Shown piece after piece: positions 53,290 to 64,000 of a stretch of DNA of 64,000 nt. Numbering within the stretch: position 1 is the first letter of the stretch; each line of letters starts with the position of its first letter. A program made the position numbers and the translations under genes. Source of the DNA: Macrothele yani. Its lineage: Eukaryota > Arthropoda > Arachnida > Araneae > Macrothelidae. The DNA is taken from assembly GCA_039090855.1 (NCBI GenBank), contig CM076996.1:46776469-46840468 (forward strand), in the 5' to 3' direction. Under the pieces are notes generated by a model, which was not told the origin of the DNA, made no database searches, and worked only from the letters and a program-made list of their open reading frames with translations.

Positions 53290-53960
53290 AACGCACCAAA
53301 CTATGGATCCTTTCTTTAGGTACTCTCCCTTAACGTTCACACACGTGTCCCACACCCATCAAAGACTATACCCTATCCATGAGAGTATAGAGCCTTTCAC
53401 GGGGATAAAACTATTTGGGTTGCTGTCGTAGCCATGGCAGGGCACATGCTTGTAGTTGTTCATCTCTAATAAAGTTCTTCCCTCCTAAATGCTCCTTAAG
53501 TGGTCCAAACAGGTGGAAATCTCTTTGTGCCAAGTCAGGAAGGTAGAAGGAATGTCCTAGTATTTCGTAGACCATTGACGTCATTGTCACGTGAGCTGTG
53601 TGTAGCTTAGCGCTGTCATGCGTCAAGATGACCTGCTTCAGCAATTTTCCTGGACGTTTTTGCGGATGGCGAGTTGAAGTTTCTCTTTTACGAGATTAGC
53701 GTAATAATGTGTGTATTCGTGGCTTCTCCCAGTCGAAGTACATTCAACAGGAGTACCCCGTTTGCATACCAGAACAGAGCAGCCATTAGCTTTCCAGCAG
53801 ACGACACTGAATTAAATTTCTGCGACCGTGGGGAACCCTTTCGGCGCCATTCACAGCTGGATCGTTTAGTTTCCGGAATAAAGTAATTAGCCCAAGTCTC
53901 GTCACTGGTCACGATTTGCTGTAGAAATGCAGCTCCCTTAGACTTAAAGCGATAAAAGCT
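53290..53960 (-). mobile_element. Mariner remnant without clear ends
   Basis: Minus-strand pieces TSDETWANYFIPETKRSSCE (53912 downward, first Asp), LTHDSAKLHTAHVT (second Asp) and YLPDLAQRDFHLFGPLKEHL (third Asp) belong to one mariner transposase. Frames differ and terminal repeats were not found. Confidence 0.82.
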
Positions 53961-54242
53961 CTATGCGGAGAGCGACACGAAATTACTTCTTATCAAATGC
54001 CAACACCTTTGGTATCCAACGTGAACACACTTTTCTAAACAGCACGTGCTCACGGAAGATTTTTTTTTTCACACTACTAACACTGACGTTAACTATTACC
54101 ACGATGTCACGTACTCACGGGGCGTGATATTATGGCTTTAATCAACTTATTTCATGTGAAACGTTCTCAACATCAACGACACGCAACATATTTTCTTTTG
54201 GACCGCAATGCCAGTTTGACCGGATAAAACTCGTAAATGAGT

Positions 54243-54478
54243 ATTAAAAATCGCCGCCGTCCCAACGGCAAAGTGATCTGCTCACTGGCTTCTGACCATT
54301 CGACTGAGATTGGTTTGCGTTCAAATCCCGGTGTTGCATGGATGTTGTATTTGTCTTGCGGCACAGGCTCTGTACCTTTCCTTTGAACCAGTGGCCCTAA
54401 ATTAGGGACATGCGACTGCATACAGCCCATCGAGTTGCTCAAGGTGATCGTTAAACCCCCAAACAAAAACCAACTAAT
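54243..54478 (+). mobile_element. tRNA-derived SINE copy
   Basis: Head CGCCGTCCCAACGGC at about 54254, a degraded A-box, a B-box-like GCGTTCAAATCCC, GTTGCATGGATGTTG, the CCCTAAATTAGGGACATGC body and GAGTTGCTCAAGGTGATCG. ATTAAAAATC at about 54244 and ATTAAAAACC at about 54477 are a plausible decayed target duplication. Confidence 0.88.
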
Positions 54479-54790
54479 TAAAAACCACCGCTATACCCCA
54501 GCTTGGAATGTTTTTCAATCCCTCGCTTTTTCTCGACGCAATTTTCGCCACTTCCTAAATTTTACCATGCGGTAATTATATTATTATTATTTTTCAATTT
54601 GTAATGAATATTTTCCGTTCTTTCACAGTCTATAGATGACGTACTACTGAGGTGACGTATGAGTCAAATCGGCAGTGTTGCAGCAATAAACCTGATAAAA
54701 TTGCCCGAGTAATTCAGTTAGGAAAACAGCCGCTGTGGAGTGGGAACACGAGGCTTCGAAAACCACCACCGGCAAAAGGTTATATGTTAT
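54479..54790. other. Unannotated AT-rich sequence
   Basis: No family match recognised between the SINE and the family-D Tc1. Confidence 0.4.
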
Positions 54791-54791
54791 A

Positions 54792-56010
54792 CACTGAAGT
54801 GCCAGAAAAACTGGTACAGACGAGCTCATGCAAAATACATAGCAACGTCACCTATGCGCGCATTCGTTTGCGTTCGCCAGCGCGTGTATAAAGCGATAGA
54901 CATCCTTGTCAGCTGTCAGAGCTGTTTTCGGCATGAGAATGACAAGTAATAACAATTTAAGCGATTTTCAACGCGGTGTCATAGTTAGTGCTCGTGAGAT
55001 GGGCCATAGTATTTCGGAGGTAGAAAAGAAGTTCGGATTTTCACGGGCGGCCATTGCAAGGGTGTACCGTGACTACAAGAATTCCGGCAAAACCTCTAAC
55101 CTACGATACCAGTGTGGCCGTAAAAAGACATTGGGGGAACGTGACCATCGTCGGCTGTCAAGAATCGTTTCACACGATAGGCGTGCAACGCTCTAGCAAG
55201 TATAATCGGAATTCAATGCTGGAGCCTCAACAAGCATCAGCGTCATGACTGTGCAACGTACCCTGCACGATATGGGCTTTGGGAGCCGACGCCCAACTCG
55301 AGTCCCCTTGATGGGTGCACGACACAGAGCTTGCGCCTCGCTTGGGCACGTCAACACCGCCACTGGAAACTTGATGACTGGAAACAAGTAGCCTGGTCTG
55401 ACGAGTCGCGTTTTAAACTGCATCGGGCAGATGGAAGGATTCGTGTGTGGTGCAAACCCCATGAAGCCATGGACTTCGCCTGTCAACAGCGAACTGTACC
55501 GGCTGGTGGGGGGTCCGTCATGGTATGGGGTGTATTTAGCTGGATTTTACTGGGACCCCTGGTACGTCTACAAACGTCTGTGACTGGCCAACGCTATGTG
55601 CGCATCCTTTCTGACGAGGTACACCCGTTCATGTCCTGCATTCATGCTGATGGGTTGGGCTGTTTCAACAGAACAATGTACCACCACACAAGTGTCGGAA
55701 CGCCCTGTTATTGTTAGAGGAGCATTCATCCTAGGTTTGGGGTGTTGCCATTCCCACCCAAGTCCCCAGATCTAAACGTGATAGAACACAGTTGGGATGT
55801 CATGCAACGCGCTATCGAACACAGGAATCCAAGATCTCGGAATACACCCGAATTGTGGAACGCTCTGCAGAAAGTATGGTGTGCATTGCCTACAGCAGAT
55901 TTCCAGAAGCTAGTGGAGTGCATGCCCCGTCGTACCTCTGCAGTCCTGCGCTCCCGTGGGGGACCTACCAAGTATTAGACTGGTGTACCAGTTTTTCTGG
56001 CACTTCAGTG
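54792..56010 (+). mobile_element. Tc1-like transposon, family D, well-preserved ends
   Basis: The left end CACTGAAGTGCCAGAAAAAC at 54792 and its complement ending CACTTCAGTG at 56010 are near-perfect inverted repeats with TA outside. The length is 1,219 bp. It is the plus-strand sibling of 29270-30439 and the better preserved of the two. Confidence 0.94.
54942..55978 (+). pseudogene. Broken Tc1-like transposase, family D
   Basis: The start is probably 54942 (MTSNNNLSDFQRGVIVSARE). The first frame, to 55196, has VEKKFGFSRAAIARVYRDYK and RRLSRIVSHDRRATL before a stop. The second, 55331-55717, has WARQHRHWKLDDWKQVAWSD with an intact SDESRF (first Asp) and VMVWGVFSWILLGPLVRLQT. The second Asp block is damaged (GCFNRTMYHHTS instead of QQDNAPPHTS). 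The third, 55742-55978, has PKSPDLNVIEHSWDVMQRAI with the Glu and ends AVLRSRGGPTKY. Three frames are joined by small indels. Confidence 0.9.
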
Positions 56011-56169
56011 TATATAACGTCCAGAAGTTGAAAAACTGACATCATAACATTTAAAGTACTTCGGTACAAAATGTCCTCGCCTATTCACTATTTCCGTCAT
56101 TCTTTTAACGTCCCAAGTTTCTCTCCTCACCGAGAATACTGTGCAGATTAAAGATTAAATAAAATAACA

Positions 56170-56640
56170 ACAGAAATTAATAAATTAAGAATTTTAAATG
56201 TCTTATCACACTGCAATGATGTTAATTATCTCCCCATTACCGTCAACATCACTCAAACAATACTAACGCAGAAACATCATGACAAGGTCAAAAATATCGG
56301 AAAGGTATCAGCAGGCCGTTGCCAAACCTACTCGGTATGTTTGCCCATCCATTAATATTCCAAGACATCAAGGGTAAACACAATACAACCGACAGTGCGA
56401 GACAAATAAATAGCAAATTTTTAAATGTCTGTTATCCTACTGCAATGATGTTATCTATCTCCCCATTATCGTCAACATCACGCAAACAACAGACACATCA
56501 TGAGTATTACAAGAAGGTCAGAAATATCGTAATGGTATGAGCAGGGGTTCGAAAACCAACACGGTACGCTTGCCCATCCATTGACATTCCAATACATCAG
56601 CGGTAAACACAATACAACTGACCGTGAGAGACGATATTTC
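56170..56640. repeat. Tandem repeat, about 228-bp unit, two copies
   Basis: TTAAATGTCT (56194 and 56421), ACTGCAATGATGTTA, TCTCCCCATTA, GTCAACATCAC and GCCCATCCATTRA (56343 and 56572) recur with a 227-229 bp spacing. The copies differ at many positions. No coding sequence is apparent. Confidence 0.85.
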
Positions 56641-57745
56641 GATCAACCGCTATGTACAGAGAGGCTGGGAACTTCCAGCTATTACTTTTTCCTAGAATTA
56701 AGAATATATTTTCACTCAGACGGGGACAATTCAGATGGCATTTCAGGAATGCACGTTTACTTATACCGGCACAATTTGAATTACATTCCAGGCACAGGTT
56801 GTTTTCACATCATCTGTCCTTGAAAACTGTTCGATATTAATCTGCGTATGTGGCTTATAATCGCTCCTCTTTGCATCGTTCTTACCCCTGTTTTCCTCTC
56901 TTGATTAAAAGTGATTTTACATATGCATAAATATTTTCATTATTAAATATAAACACTATGATACGCCTAACTTGCAATGCATCGTGAGCTCGTGCTTTTC
57001 ATTTCTCCTTTTGTTCGATGAATAACACTACAATGAATGTTTTTCTAGACAATTCACAACTCCCATAGCTCTGAGCAACAGTTTATGTACAACGTGCCGC
57101 TATTGCACAGCTCAAAATGAGTCAGGATAGTTTTAGTACAATAATCATGCAATTTCAGAAGAATATTCTGAAACTCTCGTTGAAAACAAGATTTAGATTG
57201 TCTACATGACGAACTTCCCGAAGGAGCATTTCTACGAGTGAAATGCTTAATGGCATTATTTATTAGGGAGGACGAAAATTCCCAGTTAATGAGCTTAAAG
57301 GAGGCCGGAGGAGGTAAGAGATAGAAAACGCAAAACAGCGACGAGACAATCTAATTGGCTGTGGTGAGCCACAAGCGATTTACCAAAGAAAATCACTCCG
57401 CCGATGCTTTAAAGCGAGGCACTTAGTTTAATGGAGCACGGTAGTCTCAATCCCACAGCAACGACTCTCCAACTCCGCTCTCATCGCCTCTGAAACAGCT
57501 ATTGCCGAGCGACTGTAGGAGAGACGCAATGAATATGAAAACACAGAATTGAATGAAAGGCACTTCCACTTAATCACCACGACCGCGAAATTCGGTTTAC
57601 TCAGAGTGCAGATACTAGAACGAAACCTTCCCATTCTCAATCCGTACTTCTGCAAACTACAACTTCACACATCAGGTAAACACGAAGTAAGATCAAACAT
57701 TCATATGCGCACACAAAAATATGACTCTCGAAATACGTACGTATA
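56641..57745. other. Unannotated sequence before RTE copy 3
   Basis: No gene or transposon was recognised. The last bases include the left target duplication of the RTE copy (57746-57756). Confidence 0.45.
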
Positions 57746-57827
57746 TTAGCTCCATCGCTGGTTTCTGTTGCCATGACCGAATTTACCTACTGAAGTTTCA
57801 TTTGCAGAGGCAGAAGGGTTTTTCATC

Positions 57828-58508
57828 TTGAACTCCTTCTTCAAGAAAAAGCCACACAGGAAATGGACATGGAGACATCCAAATGGGACCACAAGTGAAA
57901 TTGATTTTATTATGTGTAACAAAAAATTCGTCATAGAAGACTGCAGTGTGCTAAACAAGTTCAACACAGGTAGTGACCATAGATTGGTGAGATGTAAGAT
58001 GCACCTCAACACTAAACTTGAACGTGGCAAGCTCATAAGACAAACAAAATCTATTGACATAACCAACCTTAAAAACACCATAATACCTTTCAAGTTAGAA
58101 CTGAAGAACAGGTTCTCTGCTTTAGAAGGCCTAACATCGGAAGAAGTGGACATCTCTGAAGTTAACAGAAAAGTAACCAAAGCTCTTATGGAAACAGCAA
58201 CAAAATTAGCTGGGTCTAAGAACAAGTTGCATGTGAACAAATTATCAGGAAAAACCAAAATGTTGATGCAAAAAAGAAGAGAGATGAGGACAACTAAAGA
58301 AGATGTGACTTCCAAAGTGGAATATATAGAGCTATGCAAGACAGTAAGAAAAAGTATCACTGAAGACGTAAGGAAATTCAACTGTGAACTAGTGAGGAAA
58401 GCAATTGAAAACAACCAAAGCCTAAAGATAGCAAAGGGACATCTCAGTAAGGGAAGAAAACAGATTATGGCACTGAGAAAAGAAGATGGTTCTGTAACAA
58501 AGAAATAG
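57828..58508 (+). pseudogene. RTE LINE, copy 3: rest of endonuclease and RT linker
   Basis: The frame 57828-58508 starts inside the endonuclease, so most of that domain is missing, including the Asn, Glu and GDFN motifs. TSEIDFIMCNKKFVIEDCSV and GSDHRLVRCKM with the catalytic His remain, followed by the linker into the RT part. One extra A near 58504 (AAAGAAATAG, versus AAGGAATAG in copy 2) causes a stop at 58506-58508. Confidence 0.92.
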
Positions 58509-58518
58509 AGGCGAAATT

Positions 58519-60105
58519 TTGACAAGAGTGAAAGATTTCTACTCCAAATTATATGAAAGGGATGATATATGCACTCCAGACATCATGAAAGATACCAGTA
58601 CCAGAGTTCCTCCAGTCCTTCCAGCAGAAGTTGCACATGCAATCAAGAACATGATGCGAGGAAAAGCTCCAAGAGAAGATGGAATTACTGTAGACATCAT
58701 ACAAGAAGCAAGTGGAGAAATCGAAACAGTACTCGCCCAAATTTTCACTCGATGCCTTAATGAAGGAAAGATTCCTGAGGATTGGAACACCGCTACAATG
58801 ATCCTGCTACATAAGAAAGGTGACATTGAGGATCTCGGAAACTACAGACCTATCAGCCTCCTATCAGTAGTTTATAAAATCTTCACTAAAGTTCTTTCAC
58901 ACCGCTTGAAGGTAGCACTAGACATGGCTCAACCGAGAGAACAAGCTGGATTCAGGAGTGGCTACAGCACAATAGATCATATCCACGTGCTGAGAGAACT
59001 AATTGAAAGAGCGAGGGAATATGAACTTCCATTGTGCATGGCTTTTATCGATTATGAAAAAGCCTTTGATTCGGTGAAACCATCAGCAGTTACAATGGCC
59101 CTGAAAACCTGCGGTATTGAAGATGCATACATTAATATTATTAATAACATCTATGAAAATGCAAGTGCAAAGATTAGGCTGTTTGAAAATACAACACACG
59201 TAAAAATTGGAAAGGGAGTGAGACAAGGTGACACCATATCTCCGAAGCTCTTTAATGCCACATTGGAGGGTGTTTTTCAGTCGCTGAGCTGGGAAAACAA
59301 GGGGATAAAGATTAATGGAGATTATCTAACCCACCTTCGTTTTGCTGATGACGTAGTCATTTTTGCAACTACCCCATCAGAGCTGCAGAGTATGATCCAG
59401 GAACTTGCTGACAAGAGTAAAGAAGTGGGATTAAAAATGAACTTTCAGAAGACAAAAGTGATGTTCAATGCTTTTACAAGAAATGAAGATTTATCGATTG
59501 ATGGAGAAAAGCTGGAGATAACAGACACGTACGTTTATCTTGGACAGCAGTTATCAAGTGAGGGTCACATTGATGAAGAAATTAATCGGCGTACAAAACT
59601 TGCCTGGAGAGCTTTTGGAAGAAACAGCATAATTTTCAAGAGCAATATGCCATTATGTCTTAAAAGAAAAGTGTTTGATCAATGCATCCTTCCAGTGCTT
59701 ACGTATGGGGCAGAGACGTGGACCTTAACTAAAAGAGACATACAAAGGCTGCAGACAACTCAAAGAAGCATGGAGAGGTGCATGCTTGGTGTAACCAGGA
59801 GAGATAAGAAGAGGAACTCGTGGATCCGAAAAATGACAAGAGTGGAAGACATCATGATCAGAGTTAAATCCCTGAAATGGCAATGGGCTGGACATACTGC
59901 CAGAAGGACAGATCATCGATGGACAGCCGAAATTTTAGATTGGATTCCAAGGGACAGGAAAAGACCCAGAAGAAGACCACATAGGAGATGGGTGGATGAA
60001 ATTCGAAAGTATGCAGGGGTGACATGGAGGAGACTGGCACAAGACAGACCGTTGTGGAGGAAACTTGGGGAGACCTTCGTCCAGCAGTGGATTGATAATG
60101 GTTGA
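58519..60105 (+). CDS. RTE LINE reverse transcriptase part, copy 3
   Basis: A 528-residue open frame with no internal stop. Motifs in order: LHKKGDIEDLGNYRPISLLS, EQAGFRSGYSTIDHI, CMAFIDYEKAFDSV (motif A), RQGDTISPKLF (motif B), LRFADDVVIFAT (motif C; catalytic Asp at residues 277-278), YVYLGQQLSSEGHIDEEINR, and the basic C-terminal tail. The Met at 58519 is internal to the original protein. As the element lacks its 5' part and promoter, this frame is a dead-on-arrival copy whose coding sequence has not yet decayed. Confidence 0.93.
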   Translation: MTRVKDFYSKLYERDDICTPDIMKDTSTRVPPVLPAEVAHAIKNMMRGKAPREDGITVDIIQEASGEIETVLAQIFTRCLNEGKIPEDWNTATMILLHKKGDIEDLGNYRPISLLSVVYKIFTKVLSHRLKVALDMAQPREQAGFRSGYSTIDHIHVLRELIERAREYELPLCMAFIDYEKAFDSVKPSAVTMALKTCGIEDAYINIINNIYENASAKIRLFENTTHVKIGKGVRQGDTISPKLFNATLEGVFQSLSWENKGIKINGDYLTHLRFADDVVIFATTPSELQSMIQELADKSKEVGLKMNFQKTKVMFNAFTRNEDLSIDGEKLEITDTYVYLGQQLSSEGHIDEEINRRTKLAWRAFGRNSIIFKSNMPLCLKRKVFDQCILPVLTYGAETWTLTKRDIQRLQTTQRSMERCMLGVTRRDKKRNSWIRKMTRVEDIMIRVKSLKWQWAGHTARRTDHRWTAEILDWIPRDRKRPRRRPHRRWVDEIRKYAGVTWRRLAQDRPLWRKLGETFVQQWIDNG

Positions 60106-60137
60106 CAATGATGATGATGATGATGATTAGCTCCATC

Positions 60138-60780
60138 TATCTTGCCCAAAGAAAACACTGCACATAAAACATTATACTACGTTCGAACTACTAGTTGCAT
60201 TTACAAAAGACGGGAACAGGATACTAACACAGTACAGGTCTTACTTATCATGAGAATAATTTATTTAGAGATATATCTCTGAAGGAAAACAAGTCATAAA
60301 TACTTCCACTTGCACTAGAAGATATTCAAGAAATGGATATATTCACGATGGAAATAGGAAAAGCCATTTGATTCTGAAAGACAGAGATGACGCAATAAAA
60401 AATAAGAAGCTCTTTTAAGATGATGACTTACATCCACCAAAAACATACTGGCATGAGACTGTTGATAGCCATTACACTATGTATATGTGATTCCTACGAT
60501 CAATTTATTGCTTTATAAATTTATATAACAGTTCTTACTATATTATATTTTTCTACAGCTGCAAAGAAAAATAAAGTAGCATATTTGCAAGATATAGCAG
60601 TATCTCACGTGAAGATATAACAGTTTAATTTTTTAAATGATGATGAAAAAGATTTTGTTCCATTCAAATAACGAATATGTATTATTACATTGGATTTTAT
60701 AAATTTTCTGTTCTGCTATCCTCAATAAGATTTCCAGGAACCCTTCTTTCAGTTTCGAAAGAAAATACATATCCGAATTA
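60138..60780. other. Unannotated AT-rich sequence
   Basis: No gene or transposon recognised between RTE copy 3 and the family-C Tc1. Confidence 0.45.
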
Positions 60781-60891
60781 CACTGAAGAGCAATTGAATT
60801 ACAGACAGCTGGCGTTATGCAAATATGGCGCTGTGGGCGGCCCTGTAAACGAAAACGACATGACGTATGCAGCGATCCGAGAATATAAGGA

Positions 60892-62040
60892 GTGATGCGA
60901 CCGGAATCAGTACGAGTCGGATGCAGTATGGGTCAGACGAAGCATCTAAGCGCATTTGATCGTGAGCAAATTGTCGGGGCCCGACGAATAGGTCACTCCA
61001 TCACGGAAGTCGTGCAAGCACTGGGATTTTCACGAGCCACTGTGTCACGGGTGCACCGTGAGTACATCGAATCCAGTAAAACCATCCCTGCAAAGGCCAA
61101 CTGCCGTGGACAACAGCGTGTGGATGAGCGGGGTCATCGTCGGCTAGCTCACCTTGTAACAGCGGATAGACGGGCAACAGTGCAAGAAATCACTCGGCAA
61201 TTTAACGCTGGTGTACAAAAACGGGTAAGCAGCCACACCATCCAGAACCATCTCCTAGCTATGGGGTACAGAAGTCATCGTCTCACGAGGGTACCGTTGT
61301 TGACCGCACACCATCCAGAACCATCACCTAGCTATGGGGTACAGAAGTCATCGTCTCACGAGGGTACCGTTGTTGACCGCACACCACAGGGTGCAAAGAT
61401 TAGCATGGGCGCGGAAACATCACCACTGGACCCTAGACATAAGGAAATATGTTGCCTGGACTGATGAGTCGAGATTCACGTTGGTACATGCGGATGGCAG
61501 GATATGAGTACGGCGCAAACTACATGAAGCGATGGATCCTTCTTGCCAGCAGGGTACTCTTTAAGCTCGTGGGGGTGGCGTTCTCGTCTGGGGACTGTTT
61601 ACCTGGACTGAAATGGGACCCCTGGTAAGTGTGACATCGTTCCGCACAGGTCAACGTTACTGGTATATCCTGGACGACCATTTGCTCCCGTTTGTGCGTC
61701 TTTAATATCCCACTGGGGAATTCATCTTGTAACAAGACAATGCACCGCACCATAGCTCCCGAATTGTATCCGAATGGTTGGATGAACACTCCACCGACGT
61801 GACTTAGCTTCCTTGGCCAGCTAGGTCACCTGACCTCAATCCCATCGAGCCCATATGGAATGCCATCGAGAGAGATGTTCGAGGCTCTGACCCACTCCAT
61901 CAAATCTTCGTGAACTGTCGGAGCTTGTTCAGGGGTCGTGGATTCGTATGGCTTCCTAACGCTTCCGGTGTCTTGTCGAGTCGATGCCGAGACGAATCGC
62001 CGCTGTCATCAGGGCGAAAGGTGCTGTTACACGTTACTAA
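60892..62040 (+). pseudogene. Broken Tc1-like transposase, family C
   Basis: The start is taken at ATG 60892 (MMRPESVRVGCSMGQTK). The frame to 61464 has LSAFDREQIVGARRIGHSIT, GFSRATVSRVHREYIESSKT and RVSSHTIQNHLLAMGYRSHR, then enters the 73-bp duplication and loses frame. Downstream blocks remain readable: WTDESRFTLVHADGR near 61460 (first Asp), QDNAPHHSSRIVSEWLDEHS near 61735 (second Asp, with the preceding Gln codon changed to TAA) and SPDLNPIEPIWNAIERDVRG near 61830 (Glu), 36 residues after the second Asp counting one stop. Confidence 0.88.
61234..61386 (+). repeat. 73-bp tandem duplication inside the transposase
   Basis: CACACCA occurs at 61234, 61307 and 61380, delimiting two almost identical 73-bp units (CCAGAACCATCTCC versus CCAGAACCATCACC). 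The duplication shifts the frame by one base. Confidence 0.95.
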
Positions 62041-62072
62041 ACAGGGATCTCTAATCCAATTGCTCTTAAGTG

Positions 62073-62841
62073 TAGTACAGAGTAAAAATACTATTGTTCA
62101 GCTTTTGCAAACATTTACACATTACCTAAATAGTACCAAGTATTTTTATAATAATAGAAACATTAAAAATGCTAAACAAATTCAAAAAGGTAAGACATCA
62201 TGGCCTTTAATATGAAACATAACTACGCACTAATGCTGAATGTTCCTCTAACCATGGACGTATGATTGTCTTGAATCGCACTCTGGTCGCAGTTAGTTAT
62301 AAACCCTGGCCTGCCCAGAAACTGTTCTACCCATTTCATTAAAATTCACAACACACTTAGCCTTCTTTTTTCTTCATTTTATGTTTCAAACCGCAACGCA
62401 GCTGCGTCTCCGTCGTTTTGGATTTAAATGAACTGGTTTTTTAAGCCCAAGAATGATGGAAAGGTGATAAAATTTTTAACGTCTGTATCAAATGGACTGC
62501 TGCTGACTCTGCGGTATTTAACCCTCATTTTGTGCGACGCATCACAGAAAATAAAAAAATCAGGTTTTTCAAATATCTAAGCCAAATTCCGTGCTTCAGG
62601 ATACTTCTTACTTCGCCTTCTAAAACCAAATTTAACGTTCTACAAAGAAGCACTCTTATTTTGTTATATTCTTCTCTCAAACGGCTTCAAGGTTTTTGAA
62701 AACTGGCAGCTTCTCTCGATTAGCTCATGAAGTGTCTGATCATGATCTTGCAGTGAAATATTCAATTAAATGATTTTGCAAAATATATTCTTAACACATG
62801 TTATTTTCAAATTCATACTGAATTTGAGGAACTCTGATTCG
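62073..62841. other. Unannotated AT-rich sequence
   Basis: No gene, repeat or element end recognised. Confidence 0.45.
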
Positions 62842-63032
62842 CAGCCCCGATAAACGAATAGTCTGAGGCACTCGCTTCGGAATATTTGTTTCAGATGGGC
62901 TCTGGTTATATGGGTGGTATATTTGTCTTACTGCGTTGGATTTCTTCGTTCCCTGGAACTAATAGCACCAATTTAGGGACAGACAACTGCTAATAGCCCT
63001 AAGAGTTGCTCATGGTGATCTTCAAACCCTGA
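62842..63032 (+). mobile_element. Very old tRNA-derived SINE remnant
   Basis: Diverged copy of the window's SINE: CAGCCCCGATAAACG at the head, ATGGGTGGTATATTTGTCTT, CCAATTTAGGGACAGACAAC, TGCTAATAGCCCTAAGAG and TTGCTCATGGTGATC align in order with the copy at 8800. The promoter boxes are lost. Confidence 0.8.
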
Positions 63033-64000
63033 AACAAACAAACTCTGACCCAGATTTCGTGTTCAGTAAGTTGCACCCCAGGTCGCCGGAGGACTTGGCT
63101 TTGGTACAACCACTATCCCATGATAGAGCAGCAAATGCATCTTGTCGGAGCATGCAGCTCGCTAAAAATCCCATTGTCTGGCGAGCTTTTTTTATGAAAT
63201 TCACAACTTGAATTACCACTTTCAAATTCAATTTTCCTGACAAAGTTATTATTACAGATAATATGGACGATGTTGATGATTTCAATAGTTCCTTGCTGTT
63301 AGTGGTATGTGGTTTATGTTTTGCAATCCTCCAAATGCTTCCATAAAAAGGAAAAGCAGATTATTGCACAGAATGAACAGCTCTATCAATCGAAGTAATC
63401 GGATTTGGTGTTCTGTGAGTTGGTTGAATGTTTTTATAGGTTCATGAGCCTCGATGGGACAACAACAAATTTCCTCTCCTGTTCTTTCGGAGAAGCATCA
63501 GTTTTTATAATTGAAAGTTCAACGCTGTATTTCAAGCTGCCTTTTAGCTTATTCTAATTTAGTGATTCTTTGCGCTCAGTGGGCAATGAAAAATATAGGT
63601 CTAAAAATTTGTCTTCCGGCTTTACATCATTGCATTTTCCAACTCACAAAATGTGGTACGCAACGAAAAAGCAATAAAAAAACCCACTTATTTCAAAACA
63701 TGCAAAACCCACACTTGAGCATGAGATTACGTCATTATGAAGATGAACACAAATCATGAGACCGAACTAACTTCATAGTTATAACAGCTCCTCACTGTTG
63801 CTGAACACACTGCATTGAGATATTTGCAACCAAATGTCAGGATTAGCGACCTCCGAGACAGACGGATGGGTGCAATCTGTTCATGCAACGTCAAACTCGC
63901 CATCCACTAAAGGTTGTACGAATACCTTCAATGATGTCGCATCACATTTTCTTTTCCGCATAACATATTAAAAATTGCGCATGTAGGAACTTTCAGGAGA
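63033..64000. other. Unannotated AT-rich sequence
   Basis: Nothing recognised to the end of the window. Short open frames here match no family I know. Confidence 0.45.

Larger units (their letters stand above)
57746..60137 (+). mobile_element. RTE-clade LINE, copy 3, 5'-inverted, with 11-bp TSD
   Basis: TTAGCTCCATC at 57746-57756 and 60127-60137 is a perfect target duplication. Bases 57757-57801 are the reverse complement of an element segment equivalent to 32095-32140 of copy 2; sense sequence begins at 57802, equivalent to 32161. The 3' end is the ATG-repeat tail at 60108-60126. The arrangement is the classic product of twin priming with 5' truncation. Confidence 0.95.
60781..62072 (+). 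mobile_element. Tc1-like transposon, family C
   Basis: The left end CACTGAAGAGCAATTGAATT at 60781 and the right end CCAATTGCTCTTAAGTG at 62072, each next to TA, match the element at 4110-5247 in opposite orientation. The length is 1,292 bp including a 73-bp internal duplication. Confidence 0.93.

Overview
The window looks like a gene-free, transposon-saturated stretch of a large AT-rich invertebrate genome, most likely an arthropod. The basis is the mix of many old Tc1-like and mariner elements, RTE-type LINEs, a hAT element, a tRNA-derived SINE and a Tx1/L1-like LINE. I cannot name the species. No host protein-coding gene, rRNA gene or functional tRNA gene was recognised; almost every protein signal is a transposase or reverse transcriptase, and most are broken by frameshifts, stops or deletions.

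Layout. 0.9-7.1 kb: four Tc1-like elements or fragments plus a distant mariner-like element, packed almost end to end. 8.3-9.4 kb: a large inverted repeat whose spacer carries a fresh SINE. 10.2-11.7 kb: a hAT element with a perfect 8-bp target duplication. 12.1-17.9 kb: Tc1-like elements nested in one another. 19.4-25.9 kb: a Tc1 element split by another Tc1, two further Tc1 remnants and a mariner. 26-34.5 kb: two full-length RTE LINEs in opposite orientation, each embedded in (TA)n, with two Tc1 elements between them. 34.5-38.2 kb: Tc1 and maT-like remnants. 39.2-47.3 kb: an approximately 7.9-kb Tx1-like LINE inserted exactly in the A-box of a tRNA-derived SINE. 47.5-56.6 kb: SINEs, two tandem-repeat patches, Tc1 and mariner remnants. 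57.7-60.1 kb: a third RTE copy with a 5' inversion and an 11-bp target duplication. 60.8-62.1 kb: another Tc1.

How the parts relate. Nesting gives a partial relative chronology: the old family-B Tc1 elements served as targets for younger Tc1 elements and a SINE, and another SINE served as target for the large LINE. The strongest candidate for something undescribed is that LINE. Its integration point is inside a Pol III A-box, its 3' end has no poly(A), its 3' region holds three hairpins of the same 8-9-8 architecture, and the end of its second ORF carries a 39-bp inverted repeat followed by a second 21-bp hairpin. Together these suggest a lineage that could target tRNA-like promoters, but only one copy is visible here, so target specificity is a hypothesis.
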